Translations under genes and position numbers: made by a program | The notes under the pieces: generated by a model | The model's database searches: none | Told to the model about the DNA's origin: nothing | Seen by the model: only the letters and a program-made list of their open reading frames with translations | Origin: Syntrophaceae bacterium UBA5619 | Lineage (GTDB): Bacteria > Desulfobacterota > Syntrophia > Syntrophales > UBA5619 | Assembly (NCBI GenBank): GCA_002424545.1 | Contig: DIKL01000116.1 | Span: 1 to 54,391, forward strand | DNA: 54,391 bases | Reading direction: 5' to 3' | Shown: in pieces, positions 15,722 to 23,942 of the stretch | How positions within the stretch are numbered: position 1 is the first letter of the stretch | Layout of the letters: the number at the start of each line of letters is the position of its first letter

Positions 15722-17155
15722 ATGACGGAGAATCCCTACAGGAATTATTTCGAAATGATCCCGGCCTACCTGACCATCCTTGATCGGGATCTCCGGATCG
15801 TCGACGCGAATCGTCGCTTTCGAAATGATTTTGGCGATTTCGATGGACGGTACTGCTTCCAGATCCATCAGCAGCGGTCGGAACGCTGTGAGCATTGTCC
15901 GGCGGAACTCACTTTTCGGGATGGGGTACGCCACGGCAACGAAGAGAAGTTCGTCAATTCGATGGGGAATGAAGTCTTCTTGGTCGTGTACACCACGCCG
16001 ATCAAGAACGAACGCGGCGAAATTACCCATGTCATGAAAATGGAAACGGACATTTCCGAAATCAAGTTGTTGCAGAATCAGCTTCGGGACAGCCGGGAGC
16101 GCTATCGCAAACTGTTTGAGGAGGTGCCCTGCTACATCTCCATTCAGGATGCAAATCTGAGGATTGTCGATGCGAATCGGCGACTTCGCGAGGATTTTGG
16201 GGCTTCGCCTGGGGACAAATGCCATCAGCTCTATATGCACCGTAAGGAAGCCTGCGTTCCCTGTATCGTGAAACAGACCTTTGAAGACGGCCAGGTCCAC
16301 CAGACGGAGGAGGTGATGACTTCCCCCAAGGGAGATCAGGTAAACGTTTTGGTTCATACGGCCCCGGTGCGCAATGCAACGGGACAGATCAATAACGTCA
16401 TCGAGATGAGCACCAACATCACCCAGATTCGCCGACTCCAATCCCAGCTCACTTCCCTCGGGCTGGTCATCGGTTCGATTTCCCATGGAATCAAGGGACT
16501 CCTGACGAGTCTGGACGGAGGTGTGTATCTGGTCAACACCGGGCTTGCGAAAAACGATCGGGCCCGTTTCGAGCAGGGCTGGAAGATGGTCGAGCGGAAT
16601 ATCACCCGCATTCGAAGGATGGTCTTGGACCTGCTCTATTACTCCAAGGACCGGGAGCCGGAATTGGAAACGATATCCGGCCTGGCGATTGCGGAAGAAG
16701 TCTGTGAGGTGATGCGGGGAAAAGCGGTGGAGATGGGGATCGATTTCAAGTGCGATTTGGATAGCGACGCCGGTGCATTCGATGTCGATTCCAAGGCGGT
16801 GCGCTCCCTGTTGATCAACCTCGTTGAAAACGCGATGGATGCCTGTCGCGTGGACAGCAAGAAGACGGCTCACCAGGTTTGTATCAGGCTCAAGGGATAC
16901 CCGGAGCACATCGAATTCGAGGTTGTGGACAACGGCATCGGCATGGATCAGGAAATTCGGGAACGGGCCTTCAGCCTTTTCTTCTCGTCAAAAAGGGGAA
17001 ATGGAACGGGCCTGGGGCTTTTTATATCCAACAAAATCGCGCAGGCCCATGGCGGAGAAATCAAAATCGAATCGGAGTTGAATCAGGGAACCCGTATGAT
17101 CGTAAAACTTCCCCGGAAGAGTCCGTCCAAGTGCGCCGAAGCGCCCAAGACGTGA
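15722..17155 (+). CDS. Sensor histidine kinase with two PAS domains bearing repeated Cys motifs
   Basis: A 477-residue soluble kinase. Two tandem PAS domains (about 8-115 and 127-235) are clearly duplicated: each has LRIVDANRR and a C-x10-C-x2-C motif (Cys45, 56, 59 and Cys167, 178, 181) followed by a Phe in a TF pair. The phosphorylated His is in SISHGIKG (about 255). The ATPase domain shows LVENAMDA (N box), VVDNGIGM (G1), KRGNGTGLGLF (G2). There are no membrane segments, so it senses a cytoplasmic signal. The Cys sets could bind metal or an Fe-S cluster or form redox disulfides; this is inference. Its position 21 bases after the receiver-tagged DsrK-like gene suggests that the two receivers nearby are its partners. 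Confidence 0.9.
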   Translation: MTENPYRNYFEMIPAYLTILDRDLRIVDANRRFRNDFGDFDGRYCFQIHQQRSERCEHCPAELTFRDGVRHGNEEKFVNSMGNEVFLVVYTTPIKNERGEITHVMKMETDISEIKLLQNQLRDSRERYRKLFEEVPCYISIQDANLRIVDANRRLREDFGASPGDKCHQLYMHRKEACVPCIVKQTFEDGQVHQTEEVMTSPKGDQVNVLVHTAPVRNATGQINNVIEMSTNITQIRRLQSQLTSLGLVIGSISHGIKGLLTSLDGGVYLVNTGLAKNDRARFEQGWKMVERNITRIRRMVLDLLYYSKDREPELETISGLAIAEEVCEVMRGKAVEMGIDFKCDLDSDAGAFDVDSKAVRSLLINLVENAMDACRVDSKKTAHQVCIRLKGYPEHIEFEVVDNGIGMDQEIRERAFSLFFSSKRGNGTGLGLFISNKIAQAHGGEIKIESELNQGTRMIVKLPRKSPSKCAEAPKT

Positions 17156-17170
17156 TCAAGGAGGGATCAA

Positions 17171-17551
17171 ATGGCCGACCAGAAACGCATTTTGATCGTG
17201 GATGACGAGCAGGATATTCGGACCTATCTTTCGACACTGCTCGAGGATCAGGGATTCAAAACCGTGCAGGCGAAAGACGGCGAGGAGGCGATGCAGGAGC
17301 TCCTGAAAGAATTGCCGGATGTCATCACGCTCGATGTATCCATGCCCGAAAAATCGGGAGTCAAATTTTTCCGCGAGATCAAGACGGACGACCGATGGAA
17401 AAGTATTCCGGTCATCATTGTCACCGGAGTTTCCGACGATTTCAAAAATTTCATCTCCTCCCGTCATCGGATCCCGGCTCCGGAAGGGTTCGTCTCAAAG
17501 CCCATCTCTCCGGAAGAAATCCTGAGCATTGTCCGCAGGCTCACCCAGTAG
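17171..17551 (+). CDS. Stand-alone response regulator receiver protein
   Basis: A 126-residue single receiver domain with no output domain. Conserved residues are present: acidic pair in IVDDEQD, phospho-acceptor Asp in ITLDVSMPEK, VTG and the Lys in FVSKPI. It is strikingly similar to the receiver fused to the DsrK-like protein at 13952-15700: both have VDDE-x-DI, LEDQG, a P-D-x-x-TLD-x-S-x-P block and a PxGx-KP end. This points to duplication. It follows the kinase by 15 bases after an AAGGAGGGATCAA ribosome site and precedes the second membrane subunit. It may act as phosphate donor or sink, or bind another subunit. Confidence 0.9.
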   Translation: MADQKRILIVDDEQDIRTYLSTLLEDQGFKTVQAKDGEEAMQELLKELPDVITLDVSMPEKSGVKFFREIKTDDRWKSIPVIIVTGVSDDFKNFISSRHRIPAPEGFVSKPISPEEILSIVRRLTQ

Positions 17552-17563
17552 AGGAATTGGCCC

Positions 17564-18505
17564 ATGGGTTTTTATCTGTTGTCTTATCTATCAATTTTGG
17601 TGTTTTTCCTTGCCGCCGGTTGCCACGTTTATCGGCAATGGACCCTTCCCATGCATGTCCGATGGGAGCTCTATCCCGTCCAGCATGAGGTAAGCGAGAA
17701 GCTGGATCATGGCGGTTCCTACATGGAAGATTGGAACTGGTGGGAGAAGGAACAACGGAGTTCGTTGTTGAACGAACTGAAATACATGGTGCCGGAGATT
17801 TTGTTCATTCGCGGGTTGTGGAAAGAAAATCGAAAACTGTGGTGGGTTTCCTTCCCGTTCCATTTCGGATTGTACCTGATGATCGCCACCTTCGGCCTGC
17901 TGGTTCTCCATGCCTTTTCGGTCCTGCCGGGAGGCGCCCCTTCGGCGGGCGGCGCTCTCAGAACGCTGCTGAGCGGCATGATTGTTTTGACGGGTTGGGT
18001 CGGCCTGATTCTGGGAGTGACCGGCAGCGCGGGAATGTTCTTCCGGCGGCTGATCGATCCGGAATTGCGTGACTACTCGTCCTTCATGGATTATTTCAAC
18101 ATCGTTTTTATTTTTCTTTTCTTCCTGTTTGCGTTTCTCGCGTGCCTGTTCACCGATCCGCTTCTCGAAGGAGCGAAGGCCTACACGTTCGGCCTGCTCA
18201 CCGGAGGAGGCTCTCTGAACGCCTACACGCCCGTGCAAAGTTTTCTGGGAGGAGGCACCGTTATTTTGGCGTCGCTTCTGGCGGCCTATATCCCGTTGAC
18301 CCATATGTCCCATATGTTCATGAAGTATTTCTTCTATCACAATGTCAAATGGGACGACGCCCCGAACCGGCGCGGCGGTCCTGTCGAGGCCGCCATTCTG
18401 AAAAATCTCGCACTGAAGCCGACATGGAAGGCGAAACATGTCGAAGCAGACGGACGGAAGTCGTGGCAAGAGATTGCGTCTTCGGCGCCCAAGGAGATGA
18501 AATGA
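17564..18505 (+). CDS. Membrane cytochrome-b-like subunit (second of three, NarI/HdrE-like)
   Basis: A 313-residue integral membrane protein of the nitrate-reductase-gamma/HdrE group. Helices are visible near residues 1-20, 105-127, 140-163, 180-203 and 230-255. Candidate heme b His lie in FPFHFGLYL, LVLHAFS and THMSHMFMKYFFYHN, and the sequence HVRWELYPVQHE near residue 35 is typical of the group. It would take electrons from quinol or give them to quinone. It overlaps the next gene (a DsrK-like Fe-S subunit) by ATGA, a sign of a stable pair. Confidence 0.85.
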   Translation: MGFYLLSYLSILVFFLAAGCHVYRQWTLPMHVRWELYPVQHEVSEKLDHGGSYMEDWNWWEKEQRSSLLNELKYMVPEILFIRGLWKENRKLWWVSFPFHFGLYLMIATFGLLVLHAFSVLPGGAPSAGGALRTLLSGMIVLTGWVGLILGVTGSAGMFFRRLIDPELRDYSSFMDYFNIVFIFLFFLFAFLACLFTDPLLEGAKAYTFGLLTGGGSLNAYTPVQSFLGGGTVILASLLAAYIPLTHMSHMFMKYFFYHNVKWDDAPNRRGGPVEAAILKNLALKPTWKAKHVEADGRKSWQEIASSAPKEMK

Positions 18506-20115
18506 AAGAAACGGTAAAACCGTCGGATATGGCGAAGCCGTCCGAATGCCTCTGCCACATCGAGCCCGGGGATCTTTCACCGTTGCCCCCCCCGTATGAG
18601 GATTTCAACGAGAGGGCGATCCCTCCGCTGAATCCGGAAAAGGTCAAACACATCGAGACCTCTCTCGACGATACGGTCGCCATCGGCATTCCAAAGCCCG
18701 CAAACAGAGAAGAAGAAGAGGAACTGGTTCGGCGCTTTCTCTCCGGCTTGAAAAAACTGTTCGAGAAGGAGAACAACTGGACGTTTCTGCAGCCGCTCTT
18801 GCTTTCCATGGAGCACTGCACCAAATGCCAGACCTGTTCCGATGCCTGCCCCGTCTATGAGATGAGCGGCAAAAAAGACATCCACCGGCCGATGTTTCGC
18901 GCAGAGGTCTTGCGCCGGATCTATAACAAGTACCTTAAGCCGGGCGGGAAAATCACGTCCAAGCTGACAGGCGACATCGATCTGAACTGGACGACGATCG
19001 CGCGACTGGCCGAGCTGTCTTACCGCTGTACGCTATGCCGGCGCTGCGCCACGGTCTGTCCGATCGGCGTGGACAACGGGTTGATCAATCACGAGATCCG
19101 GAAGCTCTTCTCACAGGAGATGGGAATTTCCCCCAAAGAACTCCATGAAAAAGGAACGGTTCAGCATCTCCGAGTCGGCTCCTCCACCGGCATGAACCCG
19201 CTGGCTGCTAAGGACAGCGTCGATTTCATCCAGGAAGAAATGGAGGAGATCACCGGCTGGAAGGTCGATATCCCTTGGGACGTGGAAGGCGCGGATATTC
19301 TGTTGCTCCACAATGCAGGCGAGATGCTCGCCTGGCCGGAGAACGTCGGGGCGTTCGCCATCATTTTCCAGGCGGCCGGACTTTCGTGGACCCTCTCCTC
19401 GGAGACGGTTGGGTACGATGCGGTCAACTACGGCTTGTGGTACGACGATGTGCAGTTTTCGCGTGTCGCCGTCAGGCATGCGGAAATCGCCCGGAGGCTG
19501 AAGGTCAAGAAGATCGTCATGGGTGAATGCGGTCATGCGCACAAGGCGTTGACCGTCATCGCCGACCGCCTCTTGACGGGAGGTTTGAATATTCCGCGGG
19601 AATCGGCTATGGTGACGCTGGAAAAGATCGTGCTGGGCGGGAAGCTGAAATTTGATCCGCGAAGAAACAATTTTCCCGTCACGCTGCACGATCCATGCAA
19701 TTTTGTCCGGGCAATGGGGATCGTGGAACCCCAACGGCGGATCCTCAGGAAGATCGCACCGCGGTTCCGGGAGATGACGCCGCACGGGGTGGACAACTAT
19801 TGCTGCGGCGGCGGCTCGGGTTTTGCCATCATGTCTCCGTATAATTTCGAGGACTGGCGGAATCTGGTCAGCAGCCGTAAAAAATTTCTCCAGATCCTGA
19901 ATGCATTTCAGGGCGAGCCCGCGGAGATCCCGAAATATGTTTGCGCTCCCTGTTCCAATTGCAAGGGCGCCATCCGGGACATCATCAACTTCTACCATGC
20001 GGAAGAGCGAAGCCGAATCCATTATGGCGGTCTGGTCGAATTGATCGTCAACGCCATGGCCGACATGAAAAAACCGCTGATTCAATTCGGCGATGATCCG
20101 TCATGGAAGGCCTAA
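18502..20115 (+). CDS. HdrD/DsrK-like Fe-S oxidoreductase (second of three)
   Basis: A 537-residue protein; ATG 18502 overlaps the previous stop (ATGA), although the frame is open further upstream. Two ferredoxin motifs CTKCQTCSDAC and CTLCRRCATVC (about residues 110-190) are followed by a catalytic-type region with MGECGHAHK, HDPCNFVRAMG, NYCCGGGSGF and CAPCSNCKG. Such subunits carry the special [4Fe-4S] site that handles disulfides in HdrD and DsrK. It is related to, but distinct from, the canonical DsrK two genes later. With the preceding membrane protein it may form a second quinone-linked disulfide or thiol oxidoreductase. The substrate is unknown. Confidence 0.88.
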   Translation: MKETVKPSDMAKPSECLCHIEPGDLSPLPPPYEDFNERAIPPLNPEKVKHIETSLDDTVAIGIPKPANREEEEELVRRFLSGLKKLFEKENNWTFLQPLLLSMEHCTKCQTCSDACPVYEMSGKKDIHRPMFRAEVLRRIYNKYLKPGGKITSKLTGDIDLNWTTIARLAELSYRCTLCRRCATVCPIGVDNGLINHEIRKLFSQEMGISPKELHEKGTVQHLRVGSSTGMNPLAAKDSVDFIQEEMEEITGWKVDIPWDVEGADILLLHNAGEMLAWPENVGAFAIIFQAAGLSWTLSSETVGYDAVNYGLWYDDVQFSRVAVRHAEIARRLKVKKIVMGECGHAHKALTVIADRLLTGGLNIPRESAMVTLEKIVLGGKLKFDPRRNNFPVTLHDPCNFVRAMGIVEPQRRILRKIAPRFREMTPHGVDNYCCGGGSGFAIMSPYNFEDWRNLVSSRKKFLQILNAFQGEPAEIPKYVCAPCSNCKGAIRDIINFYHAEERSRIHYGGLVELIVNAMADMKKPLIQFGDDPSWKA

Positions 20116-20129
20116 CCGGAACAGGTATC

Positions 20130-21119
20130 ATGAATCTATTGAAATCCCTGATTGCCATTCTGATCCTGACCCTTGCGGCCCTGGGGTTCGCATCCAGCGC
20201 CGGTCTGTCTTACCTGTTGACCGTCATCATCCCGTACGCGGCCTTTGCATTTTTTCTGATCGGGTTTGTCTATCGTGTTGTTCAGTGGGCAAAGTCCCCC
20301 GTTCCGTTCCGCATTCCCAGCACCTGCGGCCAGGAAAAATCGCTTTCCTGGATCAAGGCCAACCCGCTGGACAATCCATCCAACGTGTTGGGCGTGATCG
20401 GGAGAATGGCCCTGGAGATTTTTCTGTTCCGCTCGTTGTTTCGGAATACGAAAGCGGAAATCCTGCAACAGCGGCTCGTGTACGGCGGCGCGAAATGGCT
20501 CTGGTTCTTCGGTCTTCTCTTCCACTGGTCGCTTCTGGTCGTCGTTCTACGGCATCTGCGCTTTTTCATCGAACCCATTTCCGGCTGGATCAACAGCCTC
20601 TCCGTGCTGGACGGATTCTTCGAGATCGGCGTCCCGACCCTCTATCTGAGCGATGCCGCCCTTCTCGCCGGACTCTCCTTCCTCTTGCTCCGCAGGATCT
20701 GCGCGCCGCGGATCCGTTATATCTCGCTTTTTACCGATTACTTTTCGCTGCTGTTGATCCTGGGTGTGGTCGTTACCGGCATCCTGATGAGGCACTTCTT
20801 TCCCGCCGATCTGTTACAGGTGAAGAACGTGGCGCTGGGATGGGTGATCTTTTCTGCCGTGGATCCGCAGGGGGTCGGAACACTCTTCTATATGCACCTT
20901 TGCTTCGTCTTTACGCTGATGGTTTTCTTCCCGATGAGCAAGCTGATGCACATGGGGGGGGTCTTCCTGAGTCCGACGCGAAACCTGGCCAACGACAACC
21001 GGAGGAAGCGGCATATCAATCCGTGGAACGCGCCGGTGAAGGTGCATACGTACGAGGAATACGAGGACGAGTTTCGCGAGAAGATGAAGCTGGCGGGACT
21101 GCCGTTGGATAAGGAGTAG
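20130..21119 (+). CDS. dsrM: DsrM, membrane cytochrome b subunit
   Basis: A 329-residue integral membrane protein matching DsrM. Signature segments are FHWSLLVVVLRHLRFF, LTLYLSDAALL-like spacing, RYISLFTDYFSLLL, FPMSKLMHMGGVFLSPTRN and the C-terminal NPWNAPVKVHTYEEYEDEFR. The His residues in the helices ligate two b hemes in DsrM. It exchanges electrons with menaquinone and DsrK. ATG 20130 is chosen for its GGAACAGG site and the hydrophobic N-terminus; ATG 20103, overlapping the previous gene, is the alternative. First gene of dsrMKJOP. Confidence 0.94.
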   Translation: MNLLKSLIAILILTLAALGFASSAGLSYLLTVIIPYAAFAFFLIGFVYRVVQWAKSPVPFRIPSTCGQEKSLSWIKANPLDNPSNVLGVIGRMALEIFLFRSLFRNTKAEILQQRLVYGGAKWLWFFGLLFHWSLLVVVLRHLRFFIEPISGWINSLSVLDGFFEIGVPTLYLSDAALLAGLSFLLLRRICAPRIRYISLFTDYFSLLLILGVVVTGILMRHFFPADLLQVKNVALGWVIFSAVDPQGVGTLFYMHLCFVFTLMVFFPMSKLMHMGGVFLSPTRNLANDNRRKRHINPWNAPVKVHTYEEYEDEFREKMKLAGLPLDKE

Positions 21120-21121
21120 AG

Positions 21122-22750
21122 ATGTCCTCTGTCAAGACACCGACACCCGATGAGCTGATTGCGGTCCGTTACGAGCCGCCCCCGACTCCCTGGATGGAGA
21201 CCCCGACCGTTTTTCGGCCGGGGACCTGGAGCTACAGCGGCACGCCCAAGAGCCTGACCGCGCTGGACCTTCCGAACCCGAGACCCTGGCAGCCCTCCGA
21301 CGAGGACTGGAAACTGCCTGAGAACTGGAAGGAGATCATCCTGGAGGGCATGCGGGAGCGTCTGGAGAAGTACCGGTCGTTTCGGCTGTTCATGGATCTC
21401 TGCGTTCGGTGCGGCGCCTGTGCGGACAAATGCCACTTCTACATCGGATCGGGAGATCCGAAAAATATGCCCGTCGTGCGGGCGGAACTCCTGCGCTCCG
21501 TCTACCGCCGTTATTTTACGAAATCGGGAAAGCTTTTCGGCAGCCTCGCGGGGGCCCGCGACCTGACCGTCGATGTGCTGAAGGAGTGGTTCTACTATTT
21601 CTACCAGTGCACGGAGTGCCGTCGGTGCTCTGTTTTCTGCCCATACGGGATCGACCAGGCGGAGATCACGATGATGGGTCGGGAGCTCCTGAATCTCGTC
21701 GGCTGCAACATCAATTGGGTTACCGAGCCGATGGCCAACTGCTTCCGGACCGGCAACCACCTCGGGATTCAGCCCGGCGGCGTGAAGGATATGCTCGAAT
21801 TCCTCGCGGAAGATCTCGAAGACCGCACGGGCGTGCACGTGGAGGTGCCCCTGAACAGGAAGGGCGCCGAGGTGCTGTTCGTCATCCCCTCCGGCGACTA
21901 CTTCGCGGATCCCGGCACGTTCACCTGCATGGGCTACCTGGCGCTTCTCCACGAGATCGGTCTGGATTACACGTTCAGCACCTACGCCTCCGAGGGGGGA
22001 AACTTCGGTCTGTTCACATCCCACGAGATGATCAAACGGCTCAACGCCAAGATCTACGCCGAGGCGAAGCGGCTGGGCGTAAAATGGATCCTCGGCGGCG
22101 AATGCGGCCATATGTGGCGGGTGCTCAACCAGTACATGGATACGATGAACGGTCCCGCCGATTTTCTCGATGTGCCCGTTTCCCCGATCACCGGAACGCG
22201 GTTTGAAAATGCCCGATCGACGAAGATGGTTCACATCAGCGAATTTACCTCGGACCTGATCCGAAACGGCAAACTGAAGCTCGATCCGTCCCGGAATGAC
22301 CACCTGAAGGTCACGTTTCACGACTCCTGCAATCCCTCCCGCGCGATGGGGCTGTTCGAGGAGCCGCGGTACATCATCAACCACGTCTGCAACCATTTCC
22401 ACGAGATGGCCGAGGACACCATCCGGGAAAACACCTTCTGCTGCGGCGGCGGCGCCGGACTTGGAAACGACGAGAATCTGGAGATGCGCATGCGCGGCGG
22501 GATGCCGCGGGCCATGGCCGTCAAGGCCGTCCGGGAGAAATACGGGGTGAACCGCCTGACCTGCATGTGCGCGATCGACCGGGCGGTCCTGACCGCGCTG
22601 ATGGAATACTGGGTGCCGGAAGTGCAGGTCACCGGGGTGCATGAACTCGTGGCCAATGCCCTGATCATGAAGGGTGAGAAGGAAAGAACGACCGACCTGC
22701 GCGGTGAGCCGCTGGAAGGGGAAGGAAAGGCTGTCGATGAAACTCTATAA
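21122..22750 (+). CDS. dsrK: DsrK, Fe-S subunit of DsrMKJOP
   Basis: A 542-residue HdrD-like subunit matching DsrK. It has ferredoxin motifs CVRCGACADKC (about 97-107) and CTECRRCSVFC (about 163-173), then GGECGHMWRVL, FHDSCNPSRAMGLFEEPR, TFCCGGGAGLGND and LTCMCAIDRAV. The special [4Fe-4S] cluster of DsrK is the proposed site where the DsrC trisulfide or disulfide is reduced on the cytoplasmic face. It starts 2 bases after dsrM and overlaps dsrJ by 14 bases. Confidence 0.96.
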   Translation: MSSVKTPTPDELIAVRYEPPPTPWMETPTVFRPGTWSYSGTPKSLTALDLPNPRPWQPSDEDWKLPENWKEIILEGMRERLEKYRSFRLFMDLCVRCGACADKCHFYIGSGDPKNMPVVRAELLRSVYRRYFTKSGKLFGSLAGARDLTVDVLKEWFYYFYQCTECRRCSVFCPYGIDQAEITMMGRELLNLVGCNINWVTEPMANCFRTGNHLGIQPGGVKDMLEFLAEDLEDRTGVHVEVPLNRKGAEVLFVIPSGDYFADPGTFTCMGYLALLHEIGLDYTFSTYASEGGNFGLFTSHEMIKRLNAKIYAEAKRLGVKWILGGECGHMWRVLNQYMDTMNGPADFLDVPVSPITGTRFENARSTKMVHISEFTSDLIRNGKLKLDPSRNDHLKVTFHDSCNPSRAMGLFEEPRYIINHVCNHFHEMAEDTIRENTFCCGGGAGLGNDENLEMRMRGGMPRAMAVKAVREKYGVNRLTCMCAIDRAVLTALMEYWVPEVQVTGVHELVANALIMKGEKERTTDLRGEPLEGEGKAVDETL

Positions 22751-23138
22751 CCGCGGCATGATCCTCGCCGGGATTATCATCTTCTTGATCGTGGTCAGCT
22801 TTCCGTTCTGGTATGGGAGGGGGAGGGCGGTTCCCCCGCCCGACCTGAAACTCGATACACCCGCGATCGAGCAACTCCGGGAAAAACTCTGCGTGGAGCC
22901 GGCCCCGTTTATGAGGGCGAACCACATGCGGCTCCTGAACGACTGGCGGGACAGCGTCGTCCGGGAAGGCAAGCGAACCTATACGGCGGCGGACGGAAAG
23001 ATATACGAGATCAGCCTGACCGGAACCTGTCTGAAATGCCACAGCAACAAGGATCAATTCTGCGACCGCTGCCACGATTACGCGGGGGCCAACCCCTCTT
23101 GCTGGAACTGTCATATCATCCCCGGGGAGGTCCGCTGA
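22737..23138 (+). CDS. dsrJ: DsrJ, triheme cytochrome c
   Basis: A 133-residue periplasmic cytochrome anchored by an uncleaved N-terminal helix (about 8-26). Three CXXCH heme sites are present: CLKCH (98-102), CDRCH (109-113) and CWNCH (122-126). Cys52 in KLCVEPAPFMRANH corresponds to the unusual Cys heme ligand described for DsrJ. Length and motif order agree with the family. The start overlaps the dsrK end and the stop overlaps dsrO as TGATG. Confidence 0.96.
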   Translation: MKLYNRGMILAGIIIFLIVVSFPFWYGRGRAVPPPDLKLDTPAIEQLREKLCVEPAPFMRANHMRLLNDWRDSVVREGKRTYTAADGKIYEISLTGTCLKCHSNKDQFCDRCHDYAGANPSCWNCHIIPGEVR

Positions 23139-23935
23139 TGGCGCCCACACGAAGAGAGTTCCTACAGATCGCCGGGATTTCCGCGGTCGGTCTCGTTTTC
23201 CCCCCTCTGGCGAAGGTTCTCGACAGCGCTCAGCAGCCGGGCGTACCGGCCGCTGCGGGACAGCCGCCCGGCATGGCGAATGCCGGTTCGCCCCTGACGG
23301 CCAAGCGCTGGGCCATGGCGGTGATCGCCGGGAAATGCCCGTCCGGCTGCAAGGATTGCATCGAGGCCTGCCATCGGACGCACAACGTGCCCGATTTTGG
23401 TAACCGGAAGGACGACGTCCACTGGATCGGCGTCGAGAAGATGACGCATGTCTTTCCCGCGGAGGCGCACCCCCGTCTGCCGGAATCCATTCGAGTTCTT
23501 TCCGCTCCGGTTTTATGCAACCACTGCGAAAATCCGCCCTGCGTTCGGGTTTGCCCGACACAGGCGACCTTTAAACGGGCGGACGGCATCGTGATGATGG
23601 ACTACCATCGCTGCATCGGCTGCCGGTTCTGCATGGCGGCCTGTCCCTATGGTTCGAGAAGCATGAACTACAGGGATCCTCGGCCTTTCATCCCGAAGAC
23701 CGATCCGGCTTTTCCCACCCGGACCAAGGGCGTGGTGGAGAAGTGCAACTTTTGTGAGGAGCGGCTCGCGCAGGGGATCCTGCCCGCTTGCGTCACGGCC
23801 TGCAAGGAAAAGGCTTTGGTCTTCGGCGATCTGGATGACCCCGGATCGGACGTCCGCTGCCTGCTCAACGAAAAATTTTCGCTCCGCCGGAGAGCGGATC
23901 TGGGGACGGGACCGCAGATCTATTACATTTTGTGA
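23138..23935 (+). CDS. dsrO: DsrO, periplasmic ferredoxin-like subunit
   Basis: A 265-residue Tat-exported Fe-S protein. The N-terminus TRREFLQIAG is a twin-arginine signal followed by a hydrophobic stretch. Four [4Fe-4S] clusters of the HybA/DmsB type are indicated by CPSGCKDCIEAC, CNHCENPPCVRVC, CIGCRFCMAAC and CNFCEERL...CVTAC. DsrO links DsrJ to DsrP. ATG 23138 overlaps the dsrJ stop; the frame is open further upstream but that would lose the Tat signal position. Confidence 0.95.
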   Translation: MAPTRREFLQIAGISAVGLVFPPLAKVLDSAQQPGVPAAAGQPPGMANAGSPLTAKRWAMAVIAGKCPSGCKDCIEACHRTHNVPDFGNRKDDVHWIGVEKMTHVFPAEAHPRLPESIRVLSAPVLCNHCENPPCVRVCPTQATFKRADGIVMMDYHRCIGCRFCMAACPYGSRSMNYRDPRPFIPKTDPAFPTRTKGVVEKCNFCEERLAQGILPACVTACKEKALVFGDLDDPGSDVRCLLNEKFSLRRRADLGTGPQIYYIL

Positions 23936-23942
23936 GGACGCC

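Noticed and set aside
18142..18501. Long N-terminal extension of the second DsrK-like protein
   Set aside because: It is an Arg-rich shadow of the overlapping membrane gene; the ATGA start at 18502 fits the family.
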